Source of the DNA: Lepidurus packardi
Taxonomy: Eukaryota; Arthropoda; Branchiopoda; Notostraca; Triopsidae
Length of the DNA: 64,000 bases
Direction of reading: 5' to 3'
Assembly (NCBI GenBank): GCA_023053545.1
Contig: JAKZAN010000005.1
Span: forward strand, 6,014,001 to 6,078,000
Part shown: positions 35,109 through 48,297 of the stretch, piece by piece
Numbering within the stretch: position 1 is the stretch's first letter
Layout: every line of letters starts with the position of its first letter
Made by a program: the position numbers and the translations under genes
The notes under the pieces: model-generated
Told to the model about the DNA's origin: nothing
Database searches by the model: none
What the model saw: only the letters and a program-made list of their open reading frames with translations

Positions 35109-36224
35109 GTAGCGGCTCGCGTAACTCGTAGCTCCTAGCTCGCAAGACGCGAAGACTTTTAGACATTTTCAGTTTTTAGAGGTTGTAATTTTTCTAGACT
35201 TTAACTGCCGCGTTTGCATTGTAAACAAACATTAAACTTAAAAGACATTTTCCATGTTTGCATTTTTAAGTAGCTTGGGATTTTTAAGGATCATAAGTTA
35301 AGGATATTAGGCTTGGGCAGTAAATTACTGCACTGCATTTCTTCACCTTAGGTTTATTAGTCAGGATCCTTCGCCAAGGCAGCCGCCCATTTTTATCCAG
35401 TCAAATTCTTGGTTGTTGTCAGCAGACTCTCCAGGACTTCGACGAATGCCCATTCTAGTCAAGCTTCTCTGTTGACATGCGACAGCGAAACTTGGTCACG
35501 CTAACTCCAATTTCATGCTTCGCGGACAGCTCTTTTTTATGCGACCATCATAACATAATATACATGTGTGTGGCATAAAAAAACTGAAACTTCTCAAGCT
35601 TTTCCCTTCCCACGCCTGAAAGAAATGCACCAGGATCATTTTCATCCTTTTCTTGGGTTCCGCTACACTTGCGTGGCCCCACAACAAGCAAACGTAAGAT
35701 GCAAATATTGCAGATGTGATACACGTGGGAGGAAGGAAACGTAAAACTATCCTCAAAAAAGAAAATAGAACTATGCTCAAAACCAAATCAAGGAATTTCT
35801 TAATGAGATCGCTGTATATGGCCACTCAGATCAAGCGCTTTATTTTTTAATCTAGAAAAGAAATACAAAACAAACTTTCTGAATCTTTCGTCCAATCTCC
35901 AAAATCGGCGCGTTGTCTTTCCCACAATTAGTTGTTGGCAAGGCCTTCGAGGGTTTCTTCACCCTCAGCTTAGGGTTGCCATGCCAGGTCATTTGCCTTA
36001 TTGGTAAGGTCACGTGCAGCTGCAGTTGTCCTCTTATCAGCAATCAGGAGAGTACAAGAAGTTCTTCTCCGGTCAGTGCGTGCGTGATTTTTCCTTCCAA
36101 GTCTAAAGAATCAAGAGAACCGTTGAAACAATACCGGTAAAGAAAATAAGCCTAACTAATCACATTTAAGAGAAATTTTTTACAAGCTAGATTATATTTC
36201 GGGTGGGCGGTAAAGGGAGGGAAA

Positions 36225-39200
36225 ATGACAAGTTTCTGGGCTTGGCGACAACGCCTTTTTCGGACCAAGACCATTTTTGAAGAATCTCAACAACGGGATG
36301 CTAGTTCACGGCTGGATAGGGTCTTGGGCGTGGCGGATCTGACAGCATTGGGCGTGGGGAGCACATTAGGTATCGGGATCTATGTACTGGCTGGTCAAGT
36401 GGCTAAAACGCAAGCCGGTCCTGCTGTAGTCCTCTCATTTCTCATCGCAGCGGTAGCTTCCGTGCTAGCAGGTTCACGACACTCAACATTGAATTTTATG
36501 CCCCAACATACTTTTAATTCTTAAACGTTTTTAGGCGTTTGCTATGCCGAATTTGGTGGGCGTGTGCCCAACTGCGGCTCTGCTTACATTTACTGCTATG
36601 TGTGTATAGGAGAAGGTTTCGCCTTCCTGATGGGATGGACCTTACTACTTGAATTCGCATTAGGTACGTATTGAAATTTTTGCGGGTCTTTGAACTTTTT
36701 CTGCCTCCCCTTCAGCCTAAAAATGCTGGCCTATTTCTAAAGATTTCCTAAAAATACATGCCAACCTTCACAAGAAAAGCCAAAACGCTCGCGAAGTTGT
36801 TTTCACAAAAAATGAGCGTCCTTGCAGCGGTGCAAAACGCTGTTTTTTTTATCGAATTGCAAGTCAATGCATTTTGAATACGACATGGAAAAAGTTTTGG
36901 TTAGGTAACATAAAAATATTGTTCTGATGTTCTATCACTGCTCCAGTGATAAATTATAATTATATTTTGCCAACAAAGTTCGAATTCAAAAAACCGTATC
37001 GCTAATCTGTTGGCCACGCAAAATTAAGCGCATTTATATTCACAAAAGCGACGCGGTTCAAACGTTCGGTTTGTTGAGGCGTTTGGACTGAAAAGTGTTC
37101 GCAAGCTTGTAGATTCCTGTAACGTTTTCGTACTGCTGTAAGCAATAAGCAAAAAAATGCAAGGGTATTCGTTAAGCTTACCACATGGTAAGCGAGTCGC
37201 GGAAAGTATTCCCTGTTGCGCATGAAGGGAACGTTTTTATGCCCTCACAAAGGTTTTCTGCGAAATGCTCAGCTCAGCTCATGACTAGTTCATGGGCAGC
37301 GATGAGGCGATTTTATCACGAGGAACTCGAGTTGAATATTTCTTCTTTCCTTTACATCGTTGGATTTAATGTGCTTAAAAATTGTCCTTTGTTTAAAAAT
37401 TGAATTGAAATGAGTAAACAAAAGACTATTTAGGTACCAGTAGCGTGGCGCAAGGGTATGGAGGTTACATTGACCAACTAATGGGAAGTCCCATTAAAAC
37501 CTATTTTTCTAAGAAAATGGCTCTGAACGTTCCGTACTTGTCTGCTTATCCCGACTTCTTGGCTGCTTCCCTAATCGCCTTTTTAACAGGTATAATAAAC
37601 TTAAGATTCCCAGCCAGACATCTTAGACAGTTTTCCTTGCAATAGTCATTCTTTGCTTGGGAGCGAAACAATCGACTAGATTTAACAACATTTTTGCGAT
37701 GGGAAACCTGCTCGTGGTGGCGTACTGCATAACGTGTGGTGCTTTCAAAGGTTGAAAAGTGAAATAAAAAAAAATCCGTAGAAAACCTATTCAAATTCAG
37801 ACAATTAATCTAGCGGACGCTCGGAACTGGGCAGTAAATCCTGCCAATCTCCCACCTGCGTATGCCAAAGAAGCAGGTGCTGGAGGTTTTTTGCCGTTTG
37901 GATTGTCCGGTGTCATTGCGGGTAATACATCAAGCACAGTTTGGAATCCTGAATTTGTTCTTATATTTTTCTTTTCACTCGGAAGGTGCGGCAACGTGCT
38001 TTTTTGGCTTCCAAGGCTTCGATGCGATACCGGCAGCAAGTAAAAATATACATAGGAGTCGAGTTTGGTAAATTGTTTCGTTTTGGGGTAATTTAGGTGA
38101 AGAAGCTCGTGATCCACAGCGTTCCATCCCGTTGGCCATCTGCCTTTGCTTACTCATCGTGTTTTTAGCGTATTTTGGGACAGCTGCTGTCCTAACACTC
38201 ATGGTTCCGTACTATTTACAAGTAAGAACAAGGCTAACCAACACAAACCAGCTAAAAATACAAATTCACTGCATCTTTTCGCAGGATCCTAACGTTCCCT
38301 TGCCACATGCTTTCCGCGTTGTCGGCTGGCCTTCCGCTGCATGGATAATTAGCATAGGAACACTATGTGGGCTCTCGACCAGGTGAGAAAAGAATGCATT
38401 CAAACATGAAAGCTTTCCCCTAAATTCCTAACAAGCTCTAATTCGTTACTATAACATTGGCGATACTAACTGTGAAACCGAATCATGATCGAAAAACTGA
38501 TCTAGATATTACTCGCAATTAGATATTTCTAGGTATTACTCGCAAGTTAAGAAAATGAAATGATACCTACAATCGCAAAAACGTTCAAAACCTAACGAAC
38601 AATAAGCCTACAATGGTCCAAGTATAGGATTGAACGCTCTATGTAAACGGGAATATCTTGGGAAGGGACTAGTATAATTATTAACTGGAACAAACTTTCG
38701 TTAGGGACAAAATACTGCTTGACAATACGAGACTTATTGTCAAAAACAGTATTTATCTTCGACAAACTATTCCTCTTTTTCCTTTCCAGTTTGACGGGAT
38801 CTTTGTTCCCGCTACCGAGAATCTTTTTCGCTATGGCAAAAGACGGTTTACTGTTCCGTTGGTTGGGACGCGTGCATCCGTGGACCAAGACCCCATTATT
38901 GGCAACAATACTGTCTGGAACCTGGGCAGCTATCATGGCCACTATCTTCGCTTTCGAAGATCTGGTTTCGCTCATGGCGTTAGCTACGCTGATAGCGTTC
39001 GGCCTGGTGGCAGCTTGTGTAATCGTATTACGTTACCAAGTGGATCCCAATCAAGCATTCGATCAAAATTCGGAAACCGCTGGGCTCTTAGCTGGTCCCG
39101 TCTCTCCATCAACAGGACCACTGTCGTTGGTTTTGTTACCCCCGGCTTACAACAACTATAAGTGGAAACATTTACTGAGTGGTAGACTCACGCAACCGAG

Positions 39201-40189
39201 TCCCCAAACTTCGGCCTTGGTCACGGCCTCTGTTTGCATTTTCGGTAAACACTTTATTACTTCTATTCTGTGAATCAAACTAATTTTATGGCATGGTTAG
39301 GAGTCTTGGCTACCGGCTTCAGCTTCTGTGCCAAAATATGGGCTGAAAATTTGAAAAATCTGGCATGCGTTCCGTTAGCTGTCACTTGTCTCACGGGAGT
39401 AGCTATGCTATTACCTTTATGTTGTATCTATTTAATGCCCCAATCTAACACCTCACTGCTGTTTAAAGTACGCTTAAATAATTGAAACGAAGTTTTTCAA
39501 AAAATCTACGGAGGAATTTAGGTACCTGCAGTGCCTTTTTTGCCTGCTCTGAGCATCCTAATCAACATTTACTTAATGCTAAGCATTCCGGCCTACACAT
39601 GGGTTCAATATGCCGCTTACATGATGATAGGTAACTATGATTCCTAATGTAACGTAAAGACAAGCAATCGACCACGATTCGAGAAGTTTGAAAGTTTCGT
39701 AAATGTAGTAAATTAACCAAATGTACCTAAAGCTGCTTTATCGGATGCGATTTATTTTCGCATCTAAATATTGCTATATATTCTAAGAATCTAAATATTG
39801 CAATTTGCCAATTAGAAAAAAAGACTTAATCGATGTGGAAAAGTCTTAATCGATTTAGTAAGCTCCGTGTTTTACTAAAAATTGCAATATTGCTTCAGCT
39901 TTTCTTTTCAATTCAAACTTTTTGAAAGCAAAGCCGAAACCTGTTTCTTAATAATATTTTCTGGCTAGAATTATTCTCACGATCGTTTCTGAAAGTTTCA
40001 AATTTCCTAGATGAGCGGTCATACCAACCCAAGATCCTTGCCCAAGCGAAAGAAATTTCTAATCTTCTTTCCCAACTAGGCTTGGTACTTTATATCACAT
40101 ACGGTTGGCGAAATAGCTCCGAAGAATATAAATCGATAGGCCTATCAGCCCCAGACGTTACACCGGACTCGTCCATCGCACAATTCTAA
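36225..40189 (+). CDS. Cationic amino acid transporter, SLC7 CAT subfamily
   Basis: Multipass plasma-membrane or lysosomal transporter for Arg, Lys and Orn. Exons: 36225-36471, 36535-36663, 37434-37589, 37646-37750, 37814-37921, 37986-38039, 38097-38221, 38285-38382, 38790-39244, 39301-39467, 39522-39630, 40080-40189 (620 aa, typical for CATs). Motifs: [20 protein letters not shown] (first helix), [18 protein letters not shown], the [20 protein letters not shown] consensus, [18 protein letters not shown], and [22 protein letters not shown]-terminal AA_permease_C-type pair of helices follows ([20 protein letters not shown]). The exon at 37814 uses a CTAG acceptor; the earlier ATTCAG would break the frame. 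Which CAT (SLC7A1-3 or A4/A14-like) is not resolved. Confidence 0.95.
36664..37433 (+). other. Transporter intron 2, no features seen
   Basis: A 770-base intron after the [10 protein letters not shown] exon. I found no repeat or nested gene. The 407-base intron at 38383-38789 is similarly empty. Confidence 0.5.
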
Positions 40190-40335
40190 GCTTTCGGTCT
40201 CCGGAAGATCTCCCTCCCATCTAGAATCACCCTGCCCCCCTTAAGAAAAAGAGAAAAATAGATTTTGAAAAACGAGTCTACTCACCGTCAGTTTTTCTTT
40301 CTCCTGGTTTTAATTTACAGCATCACCTTCAAACC

Positions 40336-43300
40336 TTATCTGACCCGTTTAGGTCCAAAGATAAGATCTGCATCTGGGGCGCCTTTGGGGTGATGGTACT
40401 TGGGTTTCCTCTCTCGGTTGAGATTAACCGTCACAGGTTTGCCAGCTCCCACGCAGAGCTGCTCTTGATGTTCCTCCTCTTCTTGTCTTTCATTCATATC
40501 CAGCGTAAGCCTTTTCACGTGCTCTTTTTCTGCCTTCTCCGCCTGGTTTACAAGAAAAAAAGGAAAAATACAGTAGACTCCTCTCAACTTCTCCGTAATT
40601 GCCTTTTTTCCTTTAGTAAACTTTGTCAGTTTTGTTTACCTGTTCACGAGTCTTCAAATTGAAGGCCAAATCCGAGTCAATGGGCACCGCCAAGCTCTTG
40701 AATTGGGGTTTGTTATTCTTCTTAGTCATTAGAACAAAAGCGATAGTATTGTCCCCTTCGTGGCCTTCCTGCAAACCAGCTAAAGCCCCACCAAGTTCGC
40801 CCCCGGGGGCACTGAAGACTCTTTTCTTGATGGCTGTTTTGACGTGCATGGGCACGGGAATGTCTGTGTGAGTCTTGACAGCACTTTCGCGGCTCCTTTC
40901 ACTTAGATTATCGGCCACCATTTTATCGAAAGCGGCCATAAAGTCCTCGTCTTCTGGACAAGGTTTCGGGCCCACCCGGACCGTGGGCGTGGCATCTGTT
41001 TCCAACTCCAACGTGTAATCCTCGCCCTATAAGTTATTCATAGCATTAAAGCATCTATCAACTTCTAAAACTTTTTATGAACTTCTTAAGAACTCCCAAG
41101 TTTTGCACTTTTAACTGTTTTCCTCAAATTGAGTTTCATGTCTTTCGCTGTGCCAATGGCGACCAAAGAAACAAAACCGTTAGCTTAGAAAACATAAGAA
41201 AAAGTTAATTATATATTTATAAGTTTTTTCCGTCGCGCGAAGCAATTATTAAGCTATTACTGAATGAAGTTCAAAAATTAGGATTAAGTAGCCTAATGGA
41301 GTCATGTCATGCTATGATAGGTTTGCTCAGTGTAATAAAATGTTTGCTCGTGAACTGCTCCTACTTGAGTGGCAGAATATTGCTGGGATTGGGATAAGGT
41401 GCCTTGATGGTCGCTGGGTTCATCGTCTAAATTCTCTCGCGTTTCATCTGCGTACTCCTCTCCCCAATCTTCTTCCAAATTCCCATCAGTTTCCTCCTGC
41501 TCGCCACCTTCTTCTTCATTAATAGTCCCCAGATCTCGTTCTTCGCCGATTGGCAGCAGCTTGAGCCCTAATCCAGGCAGCACATTGGCCAATTTTGCCA
41601 GTAACTCCTTCTCCAGATCTGCCACGGTTTTTTGTGCTTCTTCATACGAAGTGAGCATTTTCGTCTTTGGGCGAAGATTAGTCAGCGTGTCACGTACCGC
41701 GTAATCGAGGTCCACGGGAAAACGATTGTCCTCTGTCCACACATCCAAACTCTTCTTGTACCAATAATATTGCTAGGAAAGAATCCGAACATAACTTATC
41801 CCTCCAATTTTTCTTCTTTTTTTTTAATCCCAGAAGGTACTGTACTTACCTGCAAGTAAATTAAGTAGTAATCAAGGCGTTTCCTAGCTGCACCCGAGTT
41901 GAAATACATGCCAGACGTATCCAATAACGTCGTAGCTAATCGAATGCGCATCAGATGATCCGGGGGATCCAATTCGCTGACGGCAGTTGGGTCAAGACTT
42001 ACCCCAAATGTAATCAAGGAGTACAGTACCTTCAGAAATATGAAACGTTATTTGAATCCCAAATACAGAGCTTACTTTGAAGACAACTCCGCTATCGGTC
42101 ATTTGGTAGTTATATAGTTCTCCCAGGTATCGGATGCTGCTTACTCTCCTTTGATTAAACTTGGGCAGGACCATTTCCATGCCAAGTCTGATATCTTCTA
42201 GGACTGTGTCCACCACTTGGACGCGTACGTGGGCCTGGAACAAATCTAGCTCGGCAACTAAGCCCGCCAAAGTCCGTATGTGCAAATAGGGCAATTCCCA
42301 CGAAGCGGCCAAACATTCGATGGCATATTGACTCAATTCCTTATCGTCCCAGGCCCACTTCCTTAGCTGCCGCAGTACTTTGCTCACAGTCGGCTTAGAC
42401 AAGTCTCTGTACAGCAACTGTCGAATATATTGGTGCAATACCGGTCTTTCTATAGGAACTCCTAAAGTGCTGCCTTCAGGCGGTAACACTTGGTAATACG
42501 CATTCTCAATCATAGTGACGTAACGCGTATCGTGGACTTGCACGTTCTTTTTCCTCATCATTTGCTCCTATAATATACATACATAACAAAAAAAAAATTC
42601 TACTAAATCGCTACAAAATATGGTTTACCAGATATATTTTAGTGCGTTGGTGGGTATCAGCGTGGTAAAGCCAGAAACGCCCACAGGATTCTAGCAAATG
42701 GCACGCCATTTCAATGGAATGATGGCTGAAATCGAGCAAAAGCGTCCGTAAGCAAGTTAATGCTTCATGGCGGCTGAAAATCCGGAATTTCACCAATTCT
42801 CCAATATAGCGTACGACTTTAATCTTGGATTCGATATTGATTTGGTCCTTGTGATTTCGCACATTAAAAAGTAAATAAGAAACTCATGTCCCAACGTTTT
42901 TCTTTTTCTTAATCATTACTTTCTTTCGAACTAGGTATCGGAATTCTTGTCGCAAGTACTGGCTCAAATCTGTGCCTACGTCAGGTACGTAGGGATGTAA
43001 ACTCGCGACTAAACGACCATAAAACGGCAGCAAATCCAGTCGGGTCCTTGGAGCGCTATAAAGGCACCTAAAAATCAACAAAAAGTGTCACTTAAGGGAT
43101 TATTCGAACAAAACTGCTATTTATTTACTTGACAAGGCGTTTCCGGTTGTATCTGGTGTTTAGCGACGTCACAAAATCGACGGCCGCAGCGTCAATCATT
43201 TCTCTGTTGACACATTTGGGCAGCGACGTTATGTAATTGTCCAAAAGTACCTTATTGCTGGGTGGATTATTCCCTTCTTCAATATCCTCTACAAAAAACA

Positions 43301-44983
43301 CCCAAAAAATGAATACATAAAAATCAGTACGGAAATCCTGTAATAGAAAAAATTAATTACCGTCAATATTGGGAAGCTGTAAATCTTCCACGGGTTCTTC
43401 TTTAACCTCTTTCTTATCGTCTTCGAGCTTTTCATCCAACTCCGCTTCCTCAGCAGGGGTTTCCTCCTTCAGAATCATCATTTGTTTAGAAAATAAAGAC
43501 AATAAAGACAAAACTCACCAGAACTGGCGAGGGAGCTCGCTGGACATGCAACCCGGGCATATATAAACGCAATTCGGGAACTTGTTCGTAGAATTGACGC
43601 ACGTCATCATATTCCCAGCACCCTTCCATCATTTGCGAGCCGGCTGACGCTCCTTCAGGCACATTTGGCTCATTTCCACTTCCCAAAACCAACAAATCGT
43701 CTTCTCTCGTTAAAACTAAATTACAAAACTTAACATTAAAACTCAGAATGTATAAGCTCAACGTAAGAAACAACCTTCTTCAGGAAGTTCTGGCATGGGT
43801 TCGCCAAGCGTGTCAGCCATTTGCTGGGTTAAGTTGAATAACTTGACCTGAGCTTGGTGTAATTGCTCTCGTTTATCTCGCCTTTCACTGCTAAGTTCCC
43901 CTTTCGTTTGCAAAATGCGACGATTCTGGCGGTCATAGTCTTGTAAATCTTTATGTTCGCGTACCAAGTGCTTTGAAAGCGTCTGGTGGTAATCCCGGAG
44001 CAAATTCTTCACGTTTGCGCGCTTTTCCGTAGGCAACCAATCACTAGACGGCATGCTGACGGCATACTTGGCGCCTAACTTCTTTATATGTGAAGGGACT
44101 AAGCCTAAAACCACCATAGGTGAGGTTTACATAGAAGAAAATGGGTTTTTACCTGCGTAATCCTCGCCACAGAATTTGGAAAACGCCAGAAAAACGGCGG
44201 CAAATTGATGCTCTTCTTTGTCCATGGTTACGAGGGTGGTTAGGGTGGAGCCAAGCAAGGGTAACCCCTCTTTCGGAGTCCAGATTCCTACGCTGACGCA
44301 ATCGGCGTAAAAACGTAAATCGACGCGCAGTTTGCTCGGATTGCTGACTTTCTCGTCGCGTTTCTGCGGTAAAGTTTTCTGCCAACTCTCCAGTAAAAGA
44401 GGTGCGAATTCTGCGTATTTGCGGTGTAGGACAGAACAGATGTGAACCACCGAAGAAACGTCCGCCATTTTAAGTTTGGCTTCGACTAAACCTGCAGCTA
44501 CTTCCCCTACATATTTGGTTAAATTGAGGGTTTCGATGTCTTTCAAAATGGTTTCTTTCTGCGCATCAGTGTAGTTTTTCTGTAAGAAATTAAAAAGAAA
44601 TAGATTACCACGCTGGTAATACAAACTTCATTGAACAGCTTCATTTACTATTCTGCGTATGAAGGCGGTGTTCTTCTTGATGCTCGAGTCTAATCTTGAA
44701 AAATAGGATTCTTCTGGTCTGTTGGCGGCTGCCTTGATGTTTTCTTGACGAAGGTCAGATTTAGCTGTTAATCTGGCTTGCAATTCATCCACGTAAGCAA
44801 AGAGAGCTTTCTAAAGTCATCAAAATTTTATTAGCAAAAATCTACAATAAAAAGTTCTAATTTGCTGGGAGGTTGAATGCGGAATACTTTTTCATCTTCC
44901 GGGTCAGTTTCGGGTCCTGTTGATGCATTATTCGGATCCACAGCGGCTAGCGAACAGGTTTCAATTTGCAATTCTTCCTCCAT
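40336..44983 (-). CDS. UPF2: UPF2, nonsense-mediated mRNA decay scaffold
   Basis: Bridges UPF3 on the exon-junction complex to the helicase UPF1 in NMD. Exons: 44983-44888, 44810-44649, 44579-44153, 44104-43775, 43715-43519, 43466-43361, 43288-43129, 43067-42920, 42847-42629, 42567-42076, 42029-41850, 41772-41365, 41026-40640, 40542-40336 (1172 aa; human 1272). Three MIF4G domains: the first is DSSIKKNTAFIRRI through the KFCGEDYAG region, the second starts near LLDNYITSLPKCVNRE, and the third starts near MMRKKNVQVHDTRYVTMIEN. An acidic region (EEGGEQEETDGNLEEDWGEE) follows, then the UPF1-binding tail with LTLDMNERQEEEEH and KYHHPKGAPDADLIF. The N-terminus before MIF4G-1 is only about 45 residues, shorter than in vertebrates, which have a long basic extension. 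It shares a 264-bp divergent promoter with HDAC3. Confidence 0.96.
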
Positions 44984-45247
44984 GGAAAATCTGATGGCTT
45001 ATCTTATGTCTCTACACAAATTTAATATTAAAACATTTACGAAACCTACGTTGAAGACAATTTTTGATTTACCACGTTCACAAAATACCGAATCTTCCTC
45101 CGAAATAATAATAATAATAAACGCTCTGCAATTACGATACTTCCGACACCTACTGGACTAGTTTCTTACTAACCCAATTTTCATTAATGCCTGATATGCT
45201 ATCAGAACACTTATGTTATGAAACTCTAGAAGTGAACCACAACAAAA
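44984..45247. promoter_or_regulatory. Bidirectional promoter between UPF2 and HDAC3
   Basis: The two start codons are divergent and 264 bp apart, so both promoters and 5' leaders must lie here unless a distant leader exon exists. No TATA box in good position is evident. Confidence 0.6.
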
Positions 45248-47024
45248 ATGAGCAACAAAGTAGTTTCCTATTTTTATGATCAAAATGTGGGTAACTTTCA
45301 TTATGGTATGTAATATAAATTATCGTAAAATGTTTCAATCAGATGGAGTTAACATCTTGTTTATTGTAATAGGGCCTGGACATCCCATGAAGCCCCAACG
45401 AATGGCTGTAACCCACAGTCTGATCCTGCACTATGGACTCTATAAGAAGCTCCAAATTTACCGTCCCTACAGAGCCACGGCCCATGATATGTGTCGTTTC
45501 CATTCTGATGATTACATAGACTTTCTACAGCGAGTAACGCCCCAGAATATTCAAGCATTCACTAAAAGTTTAAGCCACTTCAATGTCGGGGATGATTGGT
45601 ATAACTTTCAATTGCCTTTCCTTAATCCTGTTAAGCCCTTTCTTTCCCGTTTCAGTCCCGTCTTCGAGGGTTTGTATGACTTCTGTTCAATGTACACCGG
45701 TGCTTCTTTGGAAGGAGCAACAAAACTGAATAATCAGTGTGCAGATATTGCTATCAACTGGTCAGGAGGCCTCCATCATGCCAAGAAGTTCGAGGCCTCC
45801 GGCTTCTGCTACGTCAATGATATAGTTATCGCCATTCTGGAGCTTCTGAAGTACCATCCACGCGTTTTGTACATAGACATTGATATTCATCATGGAGATG
45901 GAGTCCAAGAAGCGTTCTATATGACTGACCGTGTTATGACTGTTTCATTCCATAAATACGGCAATTACTTTTTTCCCGGGACAGGTATTTTTCCTTTTTT
46001 CTTCCAAAACCTAATGGCTAATGGTCGGTTTATTTACAGGAGACATGTATGAGACAGGTTATGATAGCGGAAAACATTATTCTGTAAATGTTCCTCTTAA
46101 AGAAGGAATTGACGACCAAAACTATCTCCAAATCTTCAAACCTGTCATACAAGTAATTTCGAATTATCTCCGCTTAATTAATTGTCCAGATTCTATTGTT
46201 GTTTAGTACGTTATGGATTTTTATCAGCCTACAGCTATTGTTCTGCAGTGTGGAGCAGATTCGCTGGCCAACGATCGATTAGGCTGTTTTAATTTAAGTA
46301 CCAAAGGTCATGGGTAATTATCAGTAATTAGTTCTTCAGTGTGACAGGAATTCAATCGAGTTTTTTTTAGGGAATGTGTGAAGTTTGTAAGAGATCTGAA
46401 CGTTCCGTTGCTCGTAGTAGGGGGCGGAGGCTACACGTTAAGGAATGTGGCAAGGTGCTGGACATATGAGACTTCATTATTGGTTGATGAACCAATTAGC
46501 AATGAGCTGCCCTATACAGGTACCCAATTACGAAACTAACATTGACGGTAGATGTTTAACTATAAATTGGTGTAACTTCTAGAGTATTTCGAGTACTTTG
46601 CACCGGATTTTACTTTGCATCCAGAGGTGGTTACAAGACAAGAAAACGGAAACAGTAAGCAATACTTGGATTCAATCGTGAAGACCGTTTACGAGAATTT
46701 GAAGATGGTCGAACACGCGCCAAGGTAAAGAAAGAATTTTTTTTACCATTTAAATTTTCTTTTATTTGTTAGTGTTATGATGCAGGATGTCCCACCTGAT
46801 CTATTAAGCTTAGAAGAAGCTGAGGAGTTGGACCCTGACGTGCGAGCTCATCAAAGTGAAACGGATAAAAGGTATTGACTCATTTAAGAACTTAACCCAA
46901 AAGATAATAAATTTATTTATACTATTCTTCTAATTTTGTTTAATTTAGGATTGAACCGGATAACGAATTTTATGATGGGGATAAAGACCAAGACAGAGAC
47001 GGTGACGCAGTCCCTGCGAATTGA
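45248..47024 (+). CDS. HDAC3: Histone deacetylase 3
   Basis: Class I zinc lysine deacetylase, the catalytic core of the NCoR/SMRT corepressor. Exons: 45248-45305, 45373-45598, 45656-45984, 46040-46152, 46207-46313, 46371-46519, 46583-46724, 46773-46871, 46949-47024 (432 aa; human 428). Starts [20 protein letters not shown]. Catalytic residues are visible: the His pair in [13 protein letters not shown], zinc ligands D and H in [17 protein letters not shown] in [12 protein letters not shown], and the transition-state Tyr in [18 protein letters not shown]3-type features rather than HDAC1/2: [20 protein letters not shown], the [16 protein letters not shown] loop and a short acidic C-terminus ([15 protein letters not shown]). 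Confidence 0.97.
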
Positions 47025-47067
47025 GAATGAATGTGTACCTTGACAAAAAGTCCACTCCGTTTAAGTT

Positions 47068-47073
47068 AATAAA
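47068..47073 (+). terminator. HDAC3: Poly(A) signal for HDAC3
   Basis: AATAAA 44 bases after the HDAC3 stop, giving a very short 3' UTR. Confidence 0.7.
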
Positions 47074-47112
47074 TGATCGTCTAATTTTTTTAAAACGAAA
47101 TGAATTCCAGAT

Positions 47113-47118
47113 TTTATT
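47113..47118 (-). terminator. SET: Poly(A) signal for SET
   Basis: AATAAA on the minus strand 123 bases after the SET stop. It lies 40 bases from the HDAC3 signal on the opposite strand, so the two cleavage regions overlap or abut. Confidence 0.65.
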
Positions 47119-47240
47119 CAGTGAAAAGTTTTGCTCGCGAAAAAAAAAAACAATTTGTAATTATGCTTTGTTTGTCGATGAATGAAAAAGAATCTTGTTT
47201 CACATATTGTCCAAGATAAAAAACTGAGTAACTTTTGCCT

Positions 47241-48297
47241 TCACTCATCATCATCACCTTCTTCACCGTCGCCAGCTCCATACTCTTCTTCTTCCTCGTC
47301 GTCATTGTCGCCTTCATCTTCCAAGACAACTACATTGTCGTCCCCTTCTTCCTCGTCCGACTCCTCCTCGCCGTTTTCCACCGACATATCAGACATCAGG
47401 AAATATTGTAGCGGATTTGGCCAAACGTCTTCTTTGATAACCTAAATGGATAACAGAAGTCGAGTTAAAGAGTTTCGCTACTGTTTTGGTTAAGTAGGTT
47501 TACCTCGGCAATGTCGTCTGTAGTCGGGTCTCTATGGTCTACCAACCAGCTGAAAAAGGACCGGAAAAGAATAGGCTTCTTAGACTTTTCCTTGCATTTC
47601 TTGATCAGGTCAACACCAGGTTTCCACTTAATCGCCGTTGTTTGCGAAGCCAAATCTCCTAGGAAGAATACAAATTAAATAATTAATATTATTTGTTTTC
47701 GTGTCTAATTTACCGGCTGCACCCAAATGGAACTCTTTTGTAATGACGTCATTTTCGAAGTACGGGTTTGTGGAGAAAAAAAACCTTATTCTATATCCGG
47801 ATTTGATGTCTTCGTATTCCTCTACTTCCATATTTGTCAAAAAGGTGAGGCAATGCTCTTCATGCTCAGACATAATGTTGGAAATCTGAGGATGGTTGGT
47901 AAACTGAAGTTTTTATGTTAAGAAAGTGATTTACAAAACAGAAATTAAAATAGTTAAGTTTTTTTCGTAGAGCATAAAAGGATACGACAGTAAGCCAGAA
48001 ATGGGGTATTTTCTCAATCATCTGGCTTCGTTTTTCGTAGTGCGGCTTTCTCAGCTTGTTGTATTTTTGCTCGATTTGCAAAATTTCTTCTGACGCCTGT
48101 TCATTCAAGGTGTCGATTTCGTTTTGACAGTTGTCAATGTCTTCTAAGATCTTCTGCGTTTCTTCATCATATTCGGAATCATCTTCTTCACCAAGTACTA
48201 CAGTGTCAGCCACAACCGCTTTGGCTTCTTCCGATTTTTCCCCTGCTTCTACTTTGCGCATTTTCTTGGGCGGCGCCCCAGAGGAATTTTTCTCCAT
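47241..48297 (-). CDS. SET: SET/TAF-I beta, NAP-family histone chaperone
   Basis: Nuclear histone chaperone, inhibitor of histone acetylation and of PP2A. Exons: 48297-47986, 47903-47714, 47658-47504, 47441-47241 (285 aa; human about 280). Short basic N-terminus (PPKKMRKVE), long dimerisation coiled coil ([20 protein letters not shown], then [20 protein letters not shown]), the earmuff domain ([37 protein letters not shown]) and an acidic tail that is almost all Asp/Glu. I chose the ATG at 48297 because a strong acceptor (TTTGCAG|GTAGCC) lies just before it, implying a leader intron. Otherwise translation could start 15 codons earlier at 48342. Confidence 0.95.

Larger units (their letters stand above)
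28513..36224. other. Gene-poor region, 7.7 kb
   Basis: No frame here has splice context, codon bias or a recognisable domain. It includes one dispersed repeat (29135-29460) and one tandem duplication (34865-35108). It also carries the upstream regions of POMGNT1 (left end) and the amino-acid transporter (right end). Confidence 0.5.

Noticed and set aside
37790-37813. ATTCAG acceptor at the transporter exon
   Set aside because: Using it puts a stop in frame. The CTAG acceptor ending at 37813 keeps the phase and gives the family-like ADARNW junction.
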